Source: Saprolegnia diclina VS20
Lineage: Eukaryota; Oomycota; Saprolegniomycetes; Saprolegniales; Saprolegniaceae
Assembly (NCBI RefSeq): GCF_000281045.1
Contig: NW_008246079.1
Coordinates: 554,230 to 618,229, forward strand
Direction: 5' to 3'
Length of the DNA: 64,000 bases
The notes beneath the pieces are model-generated. The model made no database searches. It worked only from the letters and a program-made list of their open reading frames with translations, and had not been told where the DNA came from. This document shows, piece by piece, positions 52,025-61,614 of this stretch (positions are counted from its first letter, which is position 1; each line of letters starts with the position of its first letter). The position numbers and the translations under genes are program-made.

Positions 52025-53610
52025 ATGTCAGCGGCAGGCAACCCCCTCGAGAAAGATGGGATCGAGTCCTTCCGCATCGCAGCCCAGCGCGCGCTCAAGG
52101 ACCAGAAGGTGCAGTATGAGCTCGAGCAGCAGGTGGTCGAGCTCGGTCGGCTCCAAGTCGAAAACAAGGCGCTCCATACGCGCGTCAAGGAGCTCCAGAC
52201 CGCGCTCGAGGCGGGCATTGAAGACCGTGAGCGTGTCATTCTCTTCAAGATGAAGCGGATCGACGAGCTCCAAGAGAAGCTAGCCATGTAGTCCGGTCCA
52301 CGTTGTCGATTACTGATTGAACTGTACATAGTCTGGAGACCGAAGCGCTGCAGCAGACGAACGGCGCGATTCGGGCCATGCAGGAAAAACTGGATGCCAT
52401 GACACAAGATCGGGATATGTACTTTGCCAAGTACAAGGAAGCGGACGAGCTCCTTGACGAGATGCGATCGTTCAAGGCTGTAAAGGAGGGGATGCAGCGT
52501 GACATTGACCGACTGACGCGCGAGCGCAACGACCTTCAGCACCAGCTTGTGAGCCAGGTGACTGAGCTCGAGAAGAAGAGCATTACCGACATCCAGCGCA
52601 TGCGCAAGCAACAAGAAGACGAGGTCCTTCGAACGCGCGACGACATGCACAAGATGATGACCGAGAGGTAGACACGGCAGTGTTGAGCGACTCGGGTTTA
52701 CCCGACTGCATATGTAGCCTCGATGGCACGACGCGTCGCGCCGTCGAAGAGAACGAACGCCTTACGCTCGAACTTCGGTACCAGTCGTCCAAGATTGAAA
52801 AGCTCATCAAGCAGACCGATGCTCTCTTGCGGGAAAAGCAAGAGCAGCGCAACAACACGGATGTACGATCCTATATGTTCCTACAGGTTTGGGTTGACAC
52901 ACCTCTTCGTGCCTAGATTCTATCAGAAATGACGGAAACGTTGTCCCGCAAAGTCAAATTTTACGAAAAATTATTTCAGTACGGCACGATTCGTCCACCT
53001 CTGTACCTTGGATGCAAACTATTACTAGAAAAATGCACTACAAGGAGCGCATGGCCGTCGAGCAGCAGCTTGTGGCGGCCCAGCAGGCAAGTATCGCGGA
53101 CAAGCAAATCAAGTACGACCTCGTGCACGGCCGCACGTCGCCGTCCAAGCAAACTGCAGCGCCCGAAGCAGAACCCACGCTATTGGATCCCGGTACGCCG
53201 TGGAAAGAGGCGCTCGAGACGCATCTCGAAGCGCGAAGCAAGACCCAGCGCAGTATCGGAATCGTCTTGCAGTACAACCGGTTCATGGCCGTAACCACGC
53301 TTCGGTCGTGTAAAAGTCTCATCGAGGCATCGGGTAGGGCGGCGACCACCCCTTGATACCGCACAAGCCGAGCCCGGGACGCAAGGCCAAGAAAACTGTA
53401 ATGGCGCGCCGCTTCATGACCGTAGGACGACCTCCCAATGTCTGCTGGATGCAGCAATGAACGACGGTGTAGGCCCAAGCGATTGAGACGGTGCGACTGC
53501 CCAACCTCACGGAAACCGAGACGCCGCTCAAATTTGTGTCCAAGTGCGAATACCTCGACTCGACGTCCCCGCGGCGACCCCGCGAAAGCCCCAAGACGGC
53601 GCGTATATAG
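52025..53610 (+). CDS. Coiled-coil protein resembling basal-body/ciliary proteins (BBOF1 or CFAP157 type), seven exons
   Basis: Predicted exons 52025-52287, 52332-52667, 52718-52862, 52917-52978, 53029-53290, 53338-53421 and 53473-53610; 429 residues, introns 44-54 nt. Residues about 20-290 are nearly continuous coiled coil. The stretch LDGTTRRAVEENERLTLELR followed by YQSSKIEKL resembles a conserved block that I recall from BBOF1/CFAP157 ciliary proteins. About residues 300-429 are polar and Pro/Lys/Arg-rich. A role in basal-body orientation or axoneme structure would suit a zoosporic organism and the nearby tubulin acetyltransferase, but coiled coils align easily by chance, so the family name is tentative. 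Confidence 0.68.
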
Positions 53611-53719
53611 TCGTGCACTCAACCCTAACCTCGTATCGTCATCATACTCGGCTCTTATGGCCTCGATAAACGGCGGCCAAACAAATTATTATCGATTTGG
53701 AGTGAACACCCACTGCACA

Positions 53720-53743
53720 AAAGGAAGTATACCAACTTCCTTT
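53720..53743. repeat. 9-bp inverted repeat between convergent genes
   Basis: AAAGGAAGT (53720-53728) and ACTTCCTTT (53735-53743) with a six-base spacer, midway between the 3' ends of the coiled-coil gene and glyoxalase II. Confidence 0.6.
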
Positions 53744-53791
53744 ATAAACATGTGCACAAAATTGTCATTATTGTATGAGCTACGAAAGCAA

Positions 53792-54649
53792 CTACTTGCG
53801 CGGGCCAGCACCGTTTCCAAAAGAATTCTTGAGCTCGCGGAGACGGCCCATGACTTCGATCGGGTCCGACGCCTGTGTGTATGCCTGCACCGCGGGCACC
53901 GTCACGCGCAAGAACGGGTTGGTCTCGAGCTCCGAGGCGATCGTCGATGGGACCGTGATTGTCTGCGCCGATGCCCAGGCTTGCTTGGCAGCAATGGCCT
54001 TGTTCGCAGGCTCGACCGCAGCCGCGAACGCGAGATTGTTGGTCGTGTATTCGTGTCCGCAGTAGACCTTGGTGTCCAGCGGCAACTGTGCGACCACCGT
54101 ATTGAGCGCATGGTGCATCTGTGCCGGTGTGCCGCCTACAACAACATTCACCGTGATCTCATTCGACTTGTGGGCGGCACGTACTGTTGAAGCGGCCGCA
54201 GCCCGCAATGAAGAGCGTGTCGCCCGTAAAGAGGTTGCCGTCGCACAAGTAGAGCACGTGGCCGGGGGTATGGCACGGCGTGTAGAGCACGCGGACCTGT
54301 CGACGCATTGTGACAACATTTCGAGAGACAAGACCAATACCTGCAGCGCGCCAATCTGCACAACATCATCATGGTCGACTTCGTGCGTGACGGCGCTCGC
54401 ACGGTCGTTCTTGCCGCCGACGATCGTCAGATGCGGCAGCAGTTGTAGCATCTCTTGGTTTCCACCGTCATGGTCAAAGTGCGAGTGCGTCGTGAGCACG
54501 TGCGTGAGGCGTACGTCGTGGGCCTTGGCCGCGTCCAGCACCTTGCGCGGCTCGACAGGGTCCACGGCAGCCGCCGTTTTCGTCGCTTCGTCCACGAGCA
54601 AGTACGCATAGTTGTCCGAGAGCACGGGAATCACCACCACCTTTGCCAT
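53792..54649 (-). CDS. GLO2: Hydroxyacylglutathione hydrolase (glyoxalase II), three exons
   Basis: Predicted exons on the complement: 54341-54649, 54185-54296, 53792-54135; 254 residues, introns 44 and 49 nt. It hydrolyses S-D-lactoylglutathione to D-lactate and glutathione, finishing methylglyoxal detoxification. The metallo-beta-lactamase metal motif is [10 protein letters not shown] (His55, His57, Asp59, His60). [20 protein letters not shown] and [11 protein letters not shown] supply further metal and glutathione contacts in the order usual for glyoxalase II. No targeting peptide is evident, so it is probably cytosolic. The C-terminal domain is present; length is typical of the family. 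Confidence 0.93.
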   Translation of the reverse strand: MAKVVVIPVLSDNYAYLLVDEATKTAAAVDPVEPRKVLDAAKAHDVRLTHVLTTHSHFDHDGGNQEMLQLLPHLTIVGGKNDRASAVTHEVDHDDVVQIGALQVLVLSLEMLSQCVDRSACSTRRAIPPATCSTCATATSLRATRSSLRAAAASTVRAAHKSNEITVNVVVGGTPAQMHHALNTVVAQLPLDTKVYCGHEYTTNNLAFAAAVEPANKAIAAKQAWASAQTITVPSTIASELETNPFLRVTVPAVQAYTQASDPIEVMGRLRELKNSFGNGAGPRK

Positions 54650-54915
54650 TTTCGCTGCGAATTCCAAATTCCAAAATGGCAATCTTGGGCTTCGGCGGAA
54701 AACCTCTTGGATTTAATGTTGATACCAACGGTAAGCCTCTACAATATAATATTCTGTTTGAACCAGTGTATCCAAAATACACTGTTCCTTTAGATTTGAT
54801 GTCGCACAAGCCAAAGCCATCCAAAAGCCATGGGTAGCAACGTCCTCCAAGCAAAGCGTCACACACAGCAGGAGACATCGGGCACGTCCTTCCTAGTTAC
54901 TAAACGGTGTTGCTA

Positions 54916-57900
54916 CTACGGCGCGGGCGTCGGCATAAGGCCGGGCGCCTTGTGTGCGTCAAGTGCCATGTACATGGCGTAGTCGCTAATGTGCTTGAGG
55001 TACTGCAGCCCGTCGGTGGTCTCGCCTGCGTACTTGCCTTGGGCGAACGCGAGCTTGCTAAAACGTTCATTGTCGAGCCACGTGTGCAGATGCGCGTGCT
55101 TGAACGGCGAGTCGGCCGAGCTCGACGGAAAGTCGAGCATGTCCGGTCGCTTCTCGAACCCGACGTCGGACGCGCAGTTGTTGATCGCGAGCTCGCTGCC
55201 ATACATGCTCAAGACGCCATAGTGCCAGCGCGGCCAGCCTTGGTCGCCGTACTCCGGACTCTTCTCGAGGTCCGTGAACGAGTGCTCGTGCATGTAGTAC
55301 ATGGCTTCCATGGCAAGCTTTCCACAGGTGCGCACCGTTTTCGCCGGGCCATACCACGTCGAACCAATGTTGCCGACCGTCGGCGGCGCCCACTGGAGCT
55401 CGGCGGCGATGGCCTCGAGGCGCGCCGGCGTCGTCGCGCCAAGGTACGCGCCTTGACCAACAACGAGCTTGGACGGTTGCCATGTGGCGAACGCTGGCGT
55501 CAAGAACGTGTCCAGATCAGAGCGAAGGAGGTAGTCGTACGGGTCGAGCGCCGGGGACTCGACGGCGACGACGTTGACCGAGTCGGCGAACCCGTACTTG
55601 AACGCATCGCTCTTGACGCTCGAGTATGTGTCGACGATGATGCACGCGTTGGGCTCGGCCGGCGAGCTGCGCACGTGCGACGTGCAGTTGAGTTCGTCGT
55701 ACACAGCGAGGTGCTTGTCGGTGAAGACGAGAATGTCGGTGCGCCACTTGGCCGGCTCAAACTCGGCCATGGCCTGCCAGCTGCGGAGGAACCAGCGCAG
55801 TTGGTTGACGAACCGACCTTGGATCTCAGACGGCATGTAGAAGACAGCAGCGCGCGTCATGGTCGATGTGATCGACGCCGGGTCCACAAATGCGGCCGCC
55901 GTCGAGAGTGCTTCGGCCTCGAGGGCAATGAACAAGGCGTACGCACTCGTGTTGGTGTCGATAGCCAGCGACGCGGCGTCGACACCCTTGTAGTCGCCGG
56001 CAAAGAACGCGTTCTTGTTGAAGAGCTCGTTGTTGTGCCACGTGTGCAGATGCGCGTGGCTTGACGGCATATCGCTATCAGACGACGCGACTTCGAGCAT
56101 TTCGGCGCGCGCTTCGATGCCCGCGTCCATCGTGCAGTGGTTGATCGCAATGTCGGCTGCATAGTTGGCCAACACGCCAAGATGCCAGCGCGGCCAGCCC
56201 CGAGAGCCGTACGCCGGACTCTTCTCTTCGTCCGTAAACTCGTGCTCGTACATGTACGCAGCAACGTCGACGACATTGGCAGCGCAGGCGCGGAGGAGCG
56301 ACGCCGGGCCATACCACGTCAGGCCCACTTCGACGAGGTCGCTCCGCGAGAGGTTGCGCTTGGCGGCAATGGTTTCAAGGCGCTCGGTCGTGTCGGCGCT
56401 CGCGACGGCGTAGTAGGCGTTGGACATGACCATCGTGGCCGGCTTCCACGAAGCAAAGCCTGGTGCGAGCATCCCATCGACGGTCGACTTGAAGAGCCAC
56501 TCGTAGAGAGGGTTGGTCGTTGCCGAGAGCGCTTGGAAGCTGTCGACGTCGACAGGAAACGCCGTGGAGCGGAGGTCCTTGTGGTCGTCGACAAGAATGC
56601 ACGCATCAACGCTGTCACTGGACGTTCGATGCCAATCACGCGAGCAGTTGAGGCGCGAGAGAAGGTCCGGCGCCGACGCCGTGTACACGATGAGATCGGT
56701 GCGCCACGTCGACGGCTGCTTGTCCAGTATGTACTGCCAGCTGCGGTGGAACGTTTGAAACTCGGTCGCGAGACTCGGCGTCAAGGGCGGCAGATGCACG
56801 ACAACGGCGCGGACAAAGCGCTTGTCGATATCGCGCGGCGGGTCGGTTGCCTTGCCAGCGCTCCCGCCCGGCAGCAGCCCGGGGGCCTTGTGCGCGTCCA
56901 GCGCCATGTACATGGCGTAGTCAGCAATCACGTCATTATGACGGAGCTTGGTCATGTCTTCGCTGGCGTACTTGCCTTCGGCAAACGAAAACTTGCTAAA
57001 GCGCTCGCTGTTCTGCCACGTGTGCAGATGTGCGTGCTGGTGCGGCGACTCGGACGACGTGGTCGGAAAGTCGAGCATGTCTTCGCGCTTGATGACGCCG
57101 ACGTCATTCGCGCAGTGGTTGATGGCAATGTGGCCGGCATACAACGTGAGCACGCCCCAGTGCCAGTTGGGCCAGCCCTTGATGCCGTACGCTTCGCTCT
57201 TTTCTTCGGCCGTAAACTCGGATTCGTGCAGATACAGCATCGTCTTGACCGTGAGCTTGGCGCAGCGCCGGACGACAGCCGCTGGCCCGTACCACGTCGA
57301 CCCGACGTTATGGACGGTCGACTTCGTGTAGTTGAGCTTTTGGATGATACTCTCGAGGCGCGCCGACGTCGTCGTGCCGTCAAACGCGTACGCGCCTTGG
57401 CCGACGATGAGTTCCTTGGGCTTCCACGTCGCAAAGGCCGGCGTCACAAACGTGTCGAGGTCCGTCCGCAGCAGGTAGTCGTACGCGTCCATGACAGTAT
57501 TGTCCATCGCGACGACGTTGAGCGAGTCGCCGTAGCCGTAGTTGAAGGCCTTGGTGCGCAGCGGCGTGTAGTTGGTGATGACGATGCACTTGTTGGGCTC
57601 GTGTCGATTCAAACGCGGCGCTGTCGAGCAGTTGAGACTGCGCAAGACGGCCGTCATTGCTTTCGTGTAGATGACAATGTCGGTGCGCCACCCCTTTGGT
57701 TCGTACTCGGCCATGGCCTGCCAGCTCCGGCGGAACCAGCGCAGCTCCCGCACAAACTTTGGCGTCTTGGGCGGGAGGTACGTGATGGCCGCGCGTACAA
57801 ACGTGTCATCGTTGACGCTCTCGACGGTCGTCGACGGCAATACTGACGTCGGCAGCGCGTCCTTGTGCGCATCGAGCGCCATGAACAGCGCATACGCGCT

Positions 57901-59949
57901 CGTGTTGGCGTCGATCGCGGCAGGCGATACCGTCGAGGCTCCGTAGACGCCAGCTGCAAATTCCTTCTTGTTGAAGACTCCATCGTGTTCGTGCGTGAGC
58001 AAGACGGCGTGCTGCGACGGCGCGTCCTGCAGCGTCGCTGAAGCTTCCAAGAGGTCGGGTCGCTGAACGGCGTTGGGCGCACAGTCGTGGATCGCAATGT
58101 CGCTCGCGTACAGCTCGAGCGCGCCAAAGTGCCAGCGCGGCCAGCCACGAGAGCCGTAAGCAGCAGACTTTTCTTCGTCCGTAAACTCGTGGGCGACGAG
58201 GTGCTTGGCGACGTGCATCGCGAGCGCCGCGCACGTGCGCACGACGCTCGCGGGCCCGTACCACGTCGCACCAAAGTTGTTGACACGCTTGCTGCCGGTG
58301 GCGAGGCCAAGGTCGGTCGCAATCCGCTCGAGACGACTGCTCGTGTCGCGGCCGTCCAGAGCGTAGTTGGTCGACGCCGTCACGAGTGACGCGGGCGTCC
58401 ACGCGTGGAGCCCGGGCGCCAGGATCGCGTCCGGTGTCACCTTGAGAATGTAGTCGTACACGGCCGGCACCACCGAGAGCACGTGGATCGGATCCATATC
58501 GACGTTGAACGTGGACGACCGCTGCGGCACAACGTTGCTGTAGAGCACGCAGGCGCTGGGGCGGTGGCGGTCCGATCGGACGTGGGCGTTCGTGCAGCCC
58601 AGGCCGTGGAGATAGCCGTCGTCGTCGTTGTCGGTCGTGTAGACGAGGAGGTCGGTGCGCATGGCGTCGGCGTCGTGCGTCTGGATGTGCAGCCAGCTGC
58701 GGTGCAGCGTCCGGAACTCCATCCGGAGCGCAGTCGAGGTTGGCGCCGGAAGGAAGACTACGACGGCGCGGACACGGACAGCCTCATTCGTGCTCGTCGT
58801 AGCATTGCCAGCACCAGCGCGCAGTGCCATACGTAGCGCGTAGTCGCCGATGCGGCTGGGCGAGAGCTGCTCTTCGCTGACGCTCGAATACTCGCCGCGC
58901 TCGTAGGCAAACTTGCAAAACGTGGGCGACGCACGGTCGTCGCGCCAGGGCGTGTGCAGATGCGCGTGTTTGAACGGCGAGCCCTCGGACGTGGTGGGCA
59001 CATCGAGCATGTCCTGCCGCACCAGCACGTTGCTGCTGCTGCTGTCGTCGTCGTCCTCGTCGTGGAGGTCGTCTCCGGTGCATTCGTTGATGGCGAGGTG
59101 GCTTGCGTACAGGTTGATCGCGCCGTGGTGCCACTCTGGCCAGCCCTGGTCGCCGTACGCAGCACTCTTCTCAACGTCACTGAATTCGCGCGCGTGGAGG
59201 TACACCATGGCCTGCACCGCGAGGCGGGCACACGACTGCACGTGCGCGCGGGGTCCGTACCAGGTCGAGCCGACGTTGGCCACATGCATTGGGGCGTACC
59301 CGAGGTCGCTCGCGATGCGTGCAAGCCGCGCACTCGTGTTGTAGCCTTCGAACGCGTACTCGCCAAAGCCCACGGTCAGTCCGCGCGGCTTCCAGGGCGC
59401 AAATGCCGGCGTAAGGAACGTGTCGAGGTCGGTGCGCAGAATGTAGTCGTAGATGGTCACCCACGGATGCGTCTCGCCCGCAACGCCGATCGATGCGCCG
59501 AGCGCATACCCGGGCACGGGCGCCGCATGGAACCCGCTCGTGATGACGACGCACTTGTTGGGCTCGCTTGTCGACGCGCGGGGCGTCGATGCGCAGCCGA
59601 GCGCGCCGAAGTCGGGCAGCAAGGTGTCGGTGAAGACGACCATGTCGGTGCGCCACAGCAATGGCTCGTGCTGCTGCATTTCGCGCCAGCTCTCATGGAA
59701 CCAGCGCAGCTGCGGCAGGAACGCAGCTGCCTTCTCGGATGGGAAGTAGAGCACAGCGGCGCGCACGAACGGCTCGTGGGTTGCCTTGGCGCTCGCGAGC
59801 ATCTCTTCGCGCAGCGTCTTGGGGGCATTGGGCGTCGACGAGAACCAATACTGGAGCACGAAGAACTGGACGATAAAGACGAGGATCACGAGGCTGAGCT
59901 GCAGTCCGAGCTGTCGCGGTGGCGCGACGGCCGCTGGCCCCTCGGTCAT
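54916..59949 (-). CDS. Five-module glycosyltransferase-like type II membrane protein
   Basis: One exon of 1,677 codons from the ATG at 59949. A membrane helix at residues about 17-36 follows a short cytosolic N-terminus. Five tandem modules of about 310 residues follow (about 60-378, 390-700, 715-1025, 1042-1350, 1362-1672). Each has a start like FVRAAVLYFP/LRWFHESW, a WRTD..VFTD strand, a Cys pair, YDYLLRTDLDTFLTPAF, GSTWYGP, EKSAAYGDQGWPEWH and AHLHTW. The acidic DLD in modules 1, 3 and 5 fits a GT-A DxD site; in modules 2 and 4 it reads TPD and TVD. I recall similar single-domain proteins in oomycetes and algae as uncharacterised, so glycosyltransferase activity is an inference from fold-like pattern and topology, not a family assignment. 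No introns. Confidence 0.8.
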   Translation of the reverse strand: MTEGPAAVAPPRQLGLQLSLVILVFIVQFFVLQYWFSSTPNAPKTLREEMLASAKATHEPFVRAAVLYFPSEKAAAFLPQLRWFHESWREMQQHEPLLWRTDMVVFTDTLLPDFGALGCASTPRASTSEPNKCVVITSGFHAAPVPGYALGASIGVAGETHPWVTIYDYILRTDLDTFLTPAFAPWKPRGLTVGFGEYAFEGYNTSARLARIASDLGYAPMHVANVGSTWYGPRAHVQSCARLAVQAMVYLHAREFSDVEKSAAYGDQGWPEWHHGAINLYASHLAINECTGDDLHDEDDDDSSSSNVLVRQDMLDVPTTSEGSPFKHAHLHTPWRDDRASPTFCKFAYERGEYSSVSEEQLSPSRIGDYALRMALRAGAGNATTSTNEAVRVRAVVVFLPAPTSTALRMEFRTLHRSWLHIQTHDADAMRTDLLVYTTDNDDDGYLHGLGCTNAHVRSDRHRPSACVLYSNVVPQRSSTFNVDMDPIHVLSVVPAVYDYILKVTPDAILAPGLHAWTPASLVTASTNYALDGRDTSSRLERIATDLGLATGSKRVNNFGATWYGPASVVRTCAALAMHVAKHLVAHEFTDEEKSAAYGSRGWPRWHFGALELYASDIAIHDCAPNAVQRPDLLEASATLQDAPSQHAVLLTHEHDGVFNKKEFAAGVYGASTVSPAAIDANTSAYALFMALDAHKDALPTSVLPSTTVESVNDDTFVRAAITYLPPKTPKFVRELRWFRRSWQAMAEYEPKGWRTDIVIYTKAMTAVLRSLNCSTAPRLNRHEPNKCIVITNYTPLRTKAFNYGYGDSLNVVAMDNTVMDAYDYLLRTDLDTFVTPAFATWKPKELIVGQGAYAFDGTTTSARLESIIQKLNYTKSTVHNVGSTWYGPAAVVRRCAKLTVKTMLYLHESEFTAEEKSEAYGIKGWPNWHWGVLTLYAGHIAINHCANDVGVIKREDMLDFPTTSSESPHQHAHLHTWQNSERFSKFSFAEGKYASEDMTKLRHNDVIADYAMYMALDAHKAPGLLPGGSAGKATDPPRDIDKRFVRAVVVHLPPLTPSLATEFQTFHRSWQYILDKQPSTWRTDLIVYTASAPDLLSRLNCSRDWHRTSSDSVDACILVDDHKDLRSTAFPVDVDSFQALSATTNPLYEWLFKSTVDGMLAPGFASWKPATMVMSNAYYAVASADTTERLETIAAKRNLSRSDLVEVGLTWYGPASLLRACAANVVDVAAYMYEHEFTDEEKSPAYGSRGWPRWHLGVLANYAADIAINHCTMDAGIEARAEMLEVASSDSDMPSSHAHLHTWHNNELFNKNAFFAGDYKGVDAASLAIDTNTSAYALFIALEAEALSTAAAFVDPASITSTMTRAAVFYMPSEIQGRFVNQLRWFLRSWQAMAEFEPAKWRTDILVFTDKHLAVYDELNCTSHVRSSPAEPNACIIVDTYSSVKSDAFKYGFADSVNVVAVESPALDPYDYLLRSDLDTFLTPAFATWQPSKLVVGQGAYLGATTPARLEAIAAELQWAPPTVGNIGSTWYGPAKTVRTCGKLAMEAMYYMHEHSFTDLEKSPEYGDQGWPRWHYGVLSMYGSELAINNCASDVGFEKRPDMLDFPSSSADSPFKHAHLHTWLDNERFSKLAFAQGKYAGETTDGLQYLKHISDYAMYMALDAHKAPGLMPTPAP
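54934..55866 (-). repeat. Module 5 (DLD intact)
   Basis: Residues about 1362-1672. DxD at residues 1478-1480; its end (YAMYMALDAHKAPG) matches the end of module 3. Confidence 0.8.
55900..56826 (-). repeat. Module 4 (first Asp of DxD replaced by Thr)
   Basis: Residues about 1042-1350. Motif position reads TVD (1156-1158). Shares EEKS.AYGSRGWPRWH with module 2. Confidence 0.8.
56875..57807 (-). repeat. Module 3 (DLD intact)
   Basis: Residues about 715-1025. DxD at residues 830-832; close to modules 1 and 5. Confidence 0.8.
57850..58782 (-). repeat. Module 2 (first Asp of DxD replaced by Thr)
   Basis: Residues about 390-700. The motif position reads TPD (505-507). HLHTW is replaced by VLLTHEH. 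Closest by eye to module 4. Confidence 0.8.
58816..59772 (-). repeat. Module 1 of the five-module protein (DLD intact)
   Basis: Residues about 60-378. DxD at residues 174-176; STWYGP present. A Ser/Asp-rich insertion occurs near residues 292-308. Confidence 0.8.
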
Positions 59950-60495
59950 CGTGCAGGAATGGCGACTGCAGATCGAAGGGCCGATGCACCCTAATTTGAG
60001 GCAAATATCCTACGTGAAACCTCCGGCTATTTTCGCTCACTTGGTATTTGTATGCCGGGCCCGGTGTCCGGCAATGTGGCCACAGATATCGGGATCGCCA
60101 GCTGGCACGCGCAGTGATGGCAGAGGTCGGCAAGACGCCTCGTGATGAGGCGCAAGTCCGCTAGCCAAGACTCGCGCATAGGCCTAGTGTGCAGCTGCAA
60201 GGAGTGCATCAAGGCCATACAATATACATACCCAAGGGCCTTGCTGATGGCGATAGCAATAAGATTGGGCGCCGATAGGAGGTGGTGACGTGGCACCGCA
60301 CCTGGCGACACGTACAATCGTGTGCAAATGACCGACGCTATATCACCGCTTGTACCAGGCAGCAACACGCTTGCGTCTGGGCACAAGATGCAGTCGAGGG
60401 CGGATTGGTCGATTGGTGATATCTCTGGTCCGACACGAGGTCGCTGCACGAACCGACACGGGTTGATGGACGGGATCGTAGCTTGTACTAGAAAC
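59950..60495. other. Intergenic region upstream of the five-module gene
   Basis: 546 bp. Contains the shared 12-mer at 60039 and otherwise nothing recognisable. Confidence 0.4.
60039..60050. promoter_or_regulatory. Shared 12-mer upstream of the five-module gene
   Basis: ACTTGGTATTTG, 90 bp before the start codon; identical to 40879-40890, in the same orientation relative to the gene. Confidence 0.4.
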
Positions 60496-61167
60496 TTAGG
60501 ACGTCGGCCGCGCGATCTCAAAGAGGTTGGATGTTGCGACGTAGTCGTTCCGGCTCATGCGGCCGAGCGACGCAAAGACGTTGCTGTCGATTTGGCCACT
60601 CTCTGTGAGCGACGCCTCGGCAACCTCAAAGTGCAGGACGTTGAGCAGCACGAGTTTGCCGTTGCCAATCTCGAGGACGTCCCGCAGCGAGCACTCCATG
60701 CGGATCGGCGAAGCCGCCACACCAGGCACCTGCACGCGCGTACTGCGAATCGTTGGGATCTCGAGCGCGTCGATCTCGCTCACGCCGTGCGGGTAATTCC
60801 TGGACGTGGCGTTCATGAGCTCGCCGAGCTCAATCGGGACAAAGTTGATGACGCATTCGTTGGTCGCGCGCAGATTCGTCAGCGTATCCTTGTCGGTCCC
60901 GGGCGTCGGGAAGAGTTGCGTGTACGACACGATCGGCGGGTCCGAGCTCACGACCGTGAAGAACGAAAAGGGCGCAAGGTTCGTGACGCCGTCCGCGCTC
61001 ACCGTGCTGATCTGCGGCAAGTATCAAGTTGAGACTAATATAGGAAGGACGATAGAAGCGGAAGAGCGTCGTACCCAGGCTATGGGGCGCGGCACGACCG
61101 CGCCCGTGAGGAGCTGGTACGCTTGCCGCGCCGAAGTCGATGCCACGTCAAAGCCTCGGGTTTGCAT
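60496..61167 (-). CDS. Flavin reductase-like (FMN-binding split barrel) protein, two exons
   Basis: Predicted exons on the complement: 61075-61167 and 60496-61011; 202 residues with a 63-nt intron. The pattern YQLLTGAVVPRPIAWI, STVSADGVTNLAPFSFF, CVINFVPIELGELMN, and SPIRMECSLRDVLEIGN matches the flavin reductase-like FMN-binding family, where the PRP..W and N.AP.S.F blocks hold the flavin. Many members are oxidoreductases or flavin carriers without a known partner; a substrate cannot be predicted. The frame is open upstream to 61257, so the start could be 30 residues earlier. Confidence 0.85.
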
Positions 61168-61614
61168 CGAAATGAAAGGTGAGGCGACGGAAGAAGACGT
61201 CCCCCAACAACAGCTGAAACTGCGACAGGCGCCCGACGAGCCGCGAGGAATTCTCAAAGATATGGGCTCGCCATACAGTGGTCCGCCCAGAGCCGCAGAC
61301 GGCGACTAGACGCGCACTGCGTTGAGCGTGAATGGTTCTTTGGAGCGGTTCCAAGGCGGCGACTGGATCGTCAAGGGTTCTGTCTACTCCGACGCACTCC
61401 CAGATCCAGATTGGACCGAAGTCCAGCGTCTGGTTTTTGCCGAAGTCGGTAGCCCTTCGGCTGGAACGGAACGTAAAGCGTTGCCATCCACTTCCCGCAA
61501 CCCAGCTAGAACCCATCGAGAAGACGAGACGCAGAGGCATCTCTTCAACATGTGGAGTGCCACCCTGCACTTTGGTTCGACTCGATGTGATATTACTACC
61601 TCGCGGACTTGGTT
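61168..61614. other. Region between flavin-reductase-like and second PhoD-like gene
   Basis: 447 bp. The minus-strand frame of the PhoD-like gene stays open through here to 61148 if its last intron is not spliced; composition is not protein-like and it would overlap the next gene, so I treat it as 3' UTR and promoter DNA. Confidence 0.4.

Noticed and set aside
54907-57846. Two plus-strand ORFs of 385 and 569 codons opposite the five-module gene
   Set aside because: Antisense shadows that repeat because the true modules repeat; no motif.
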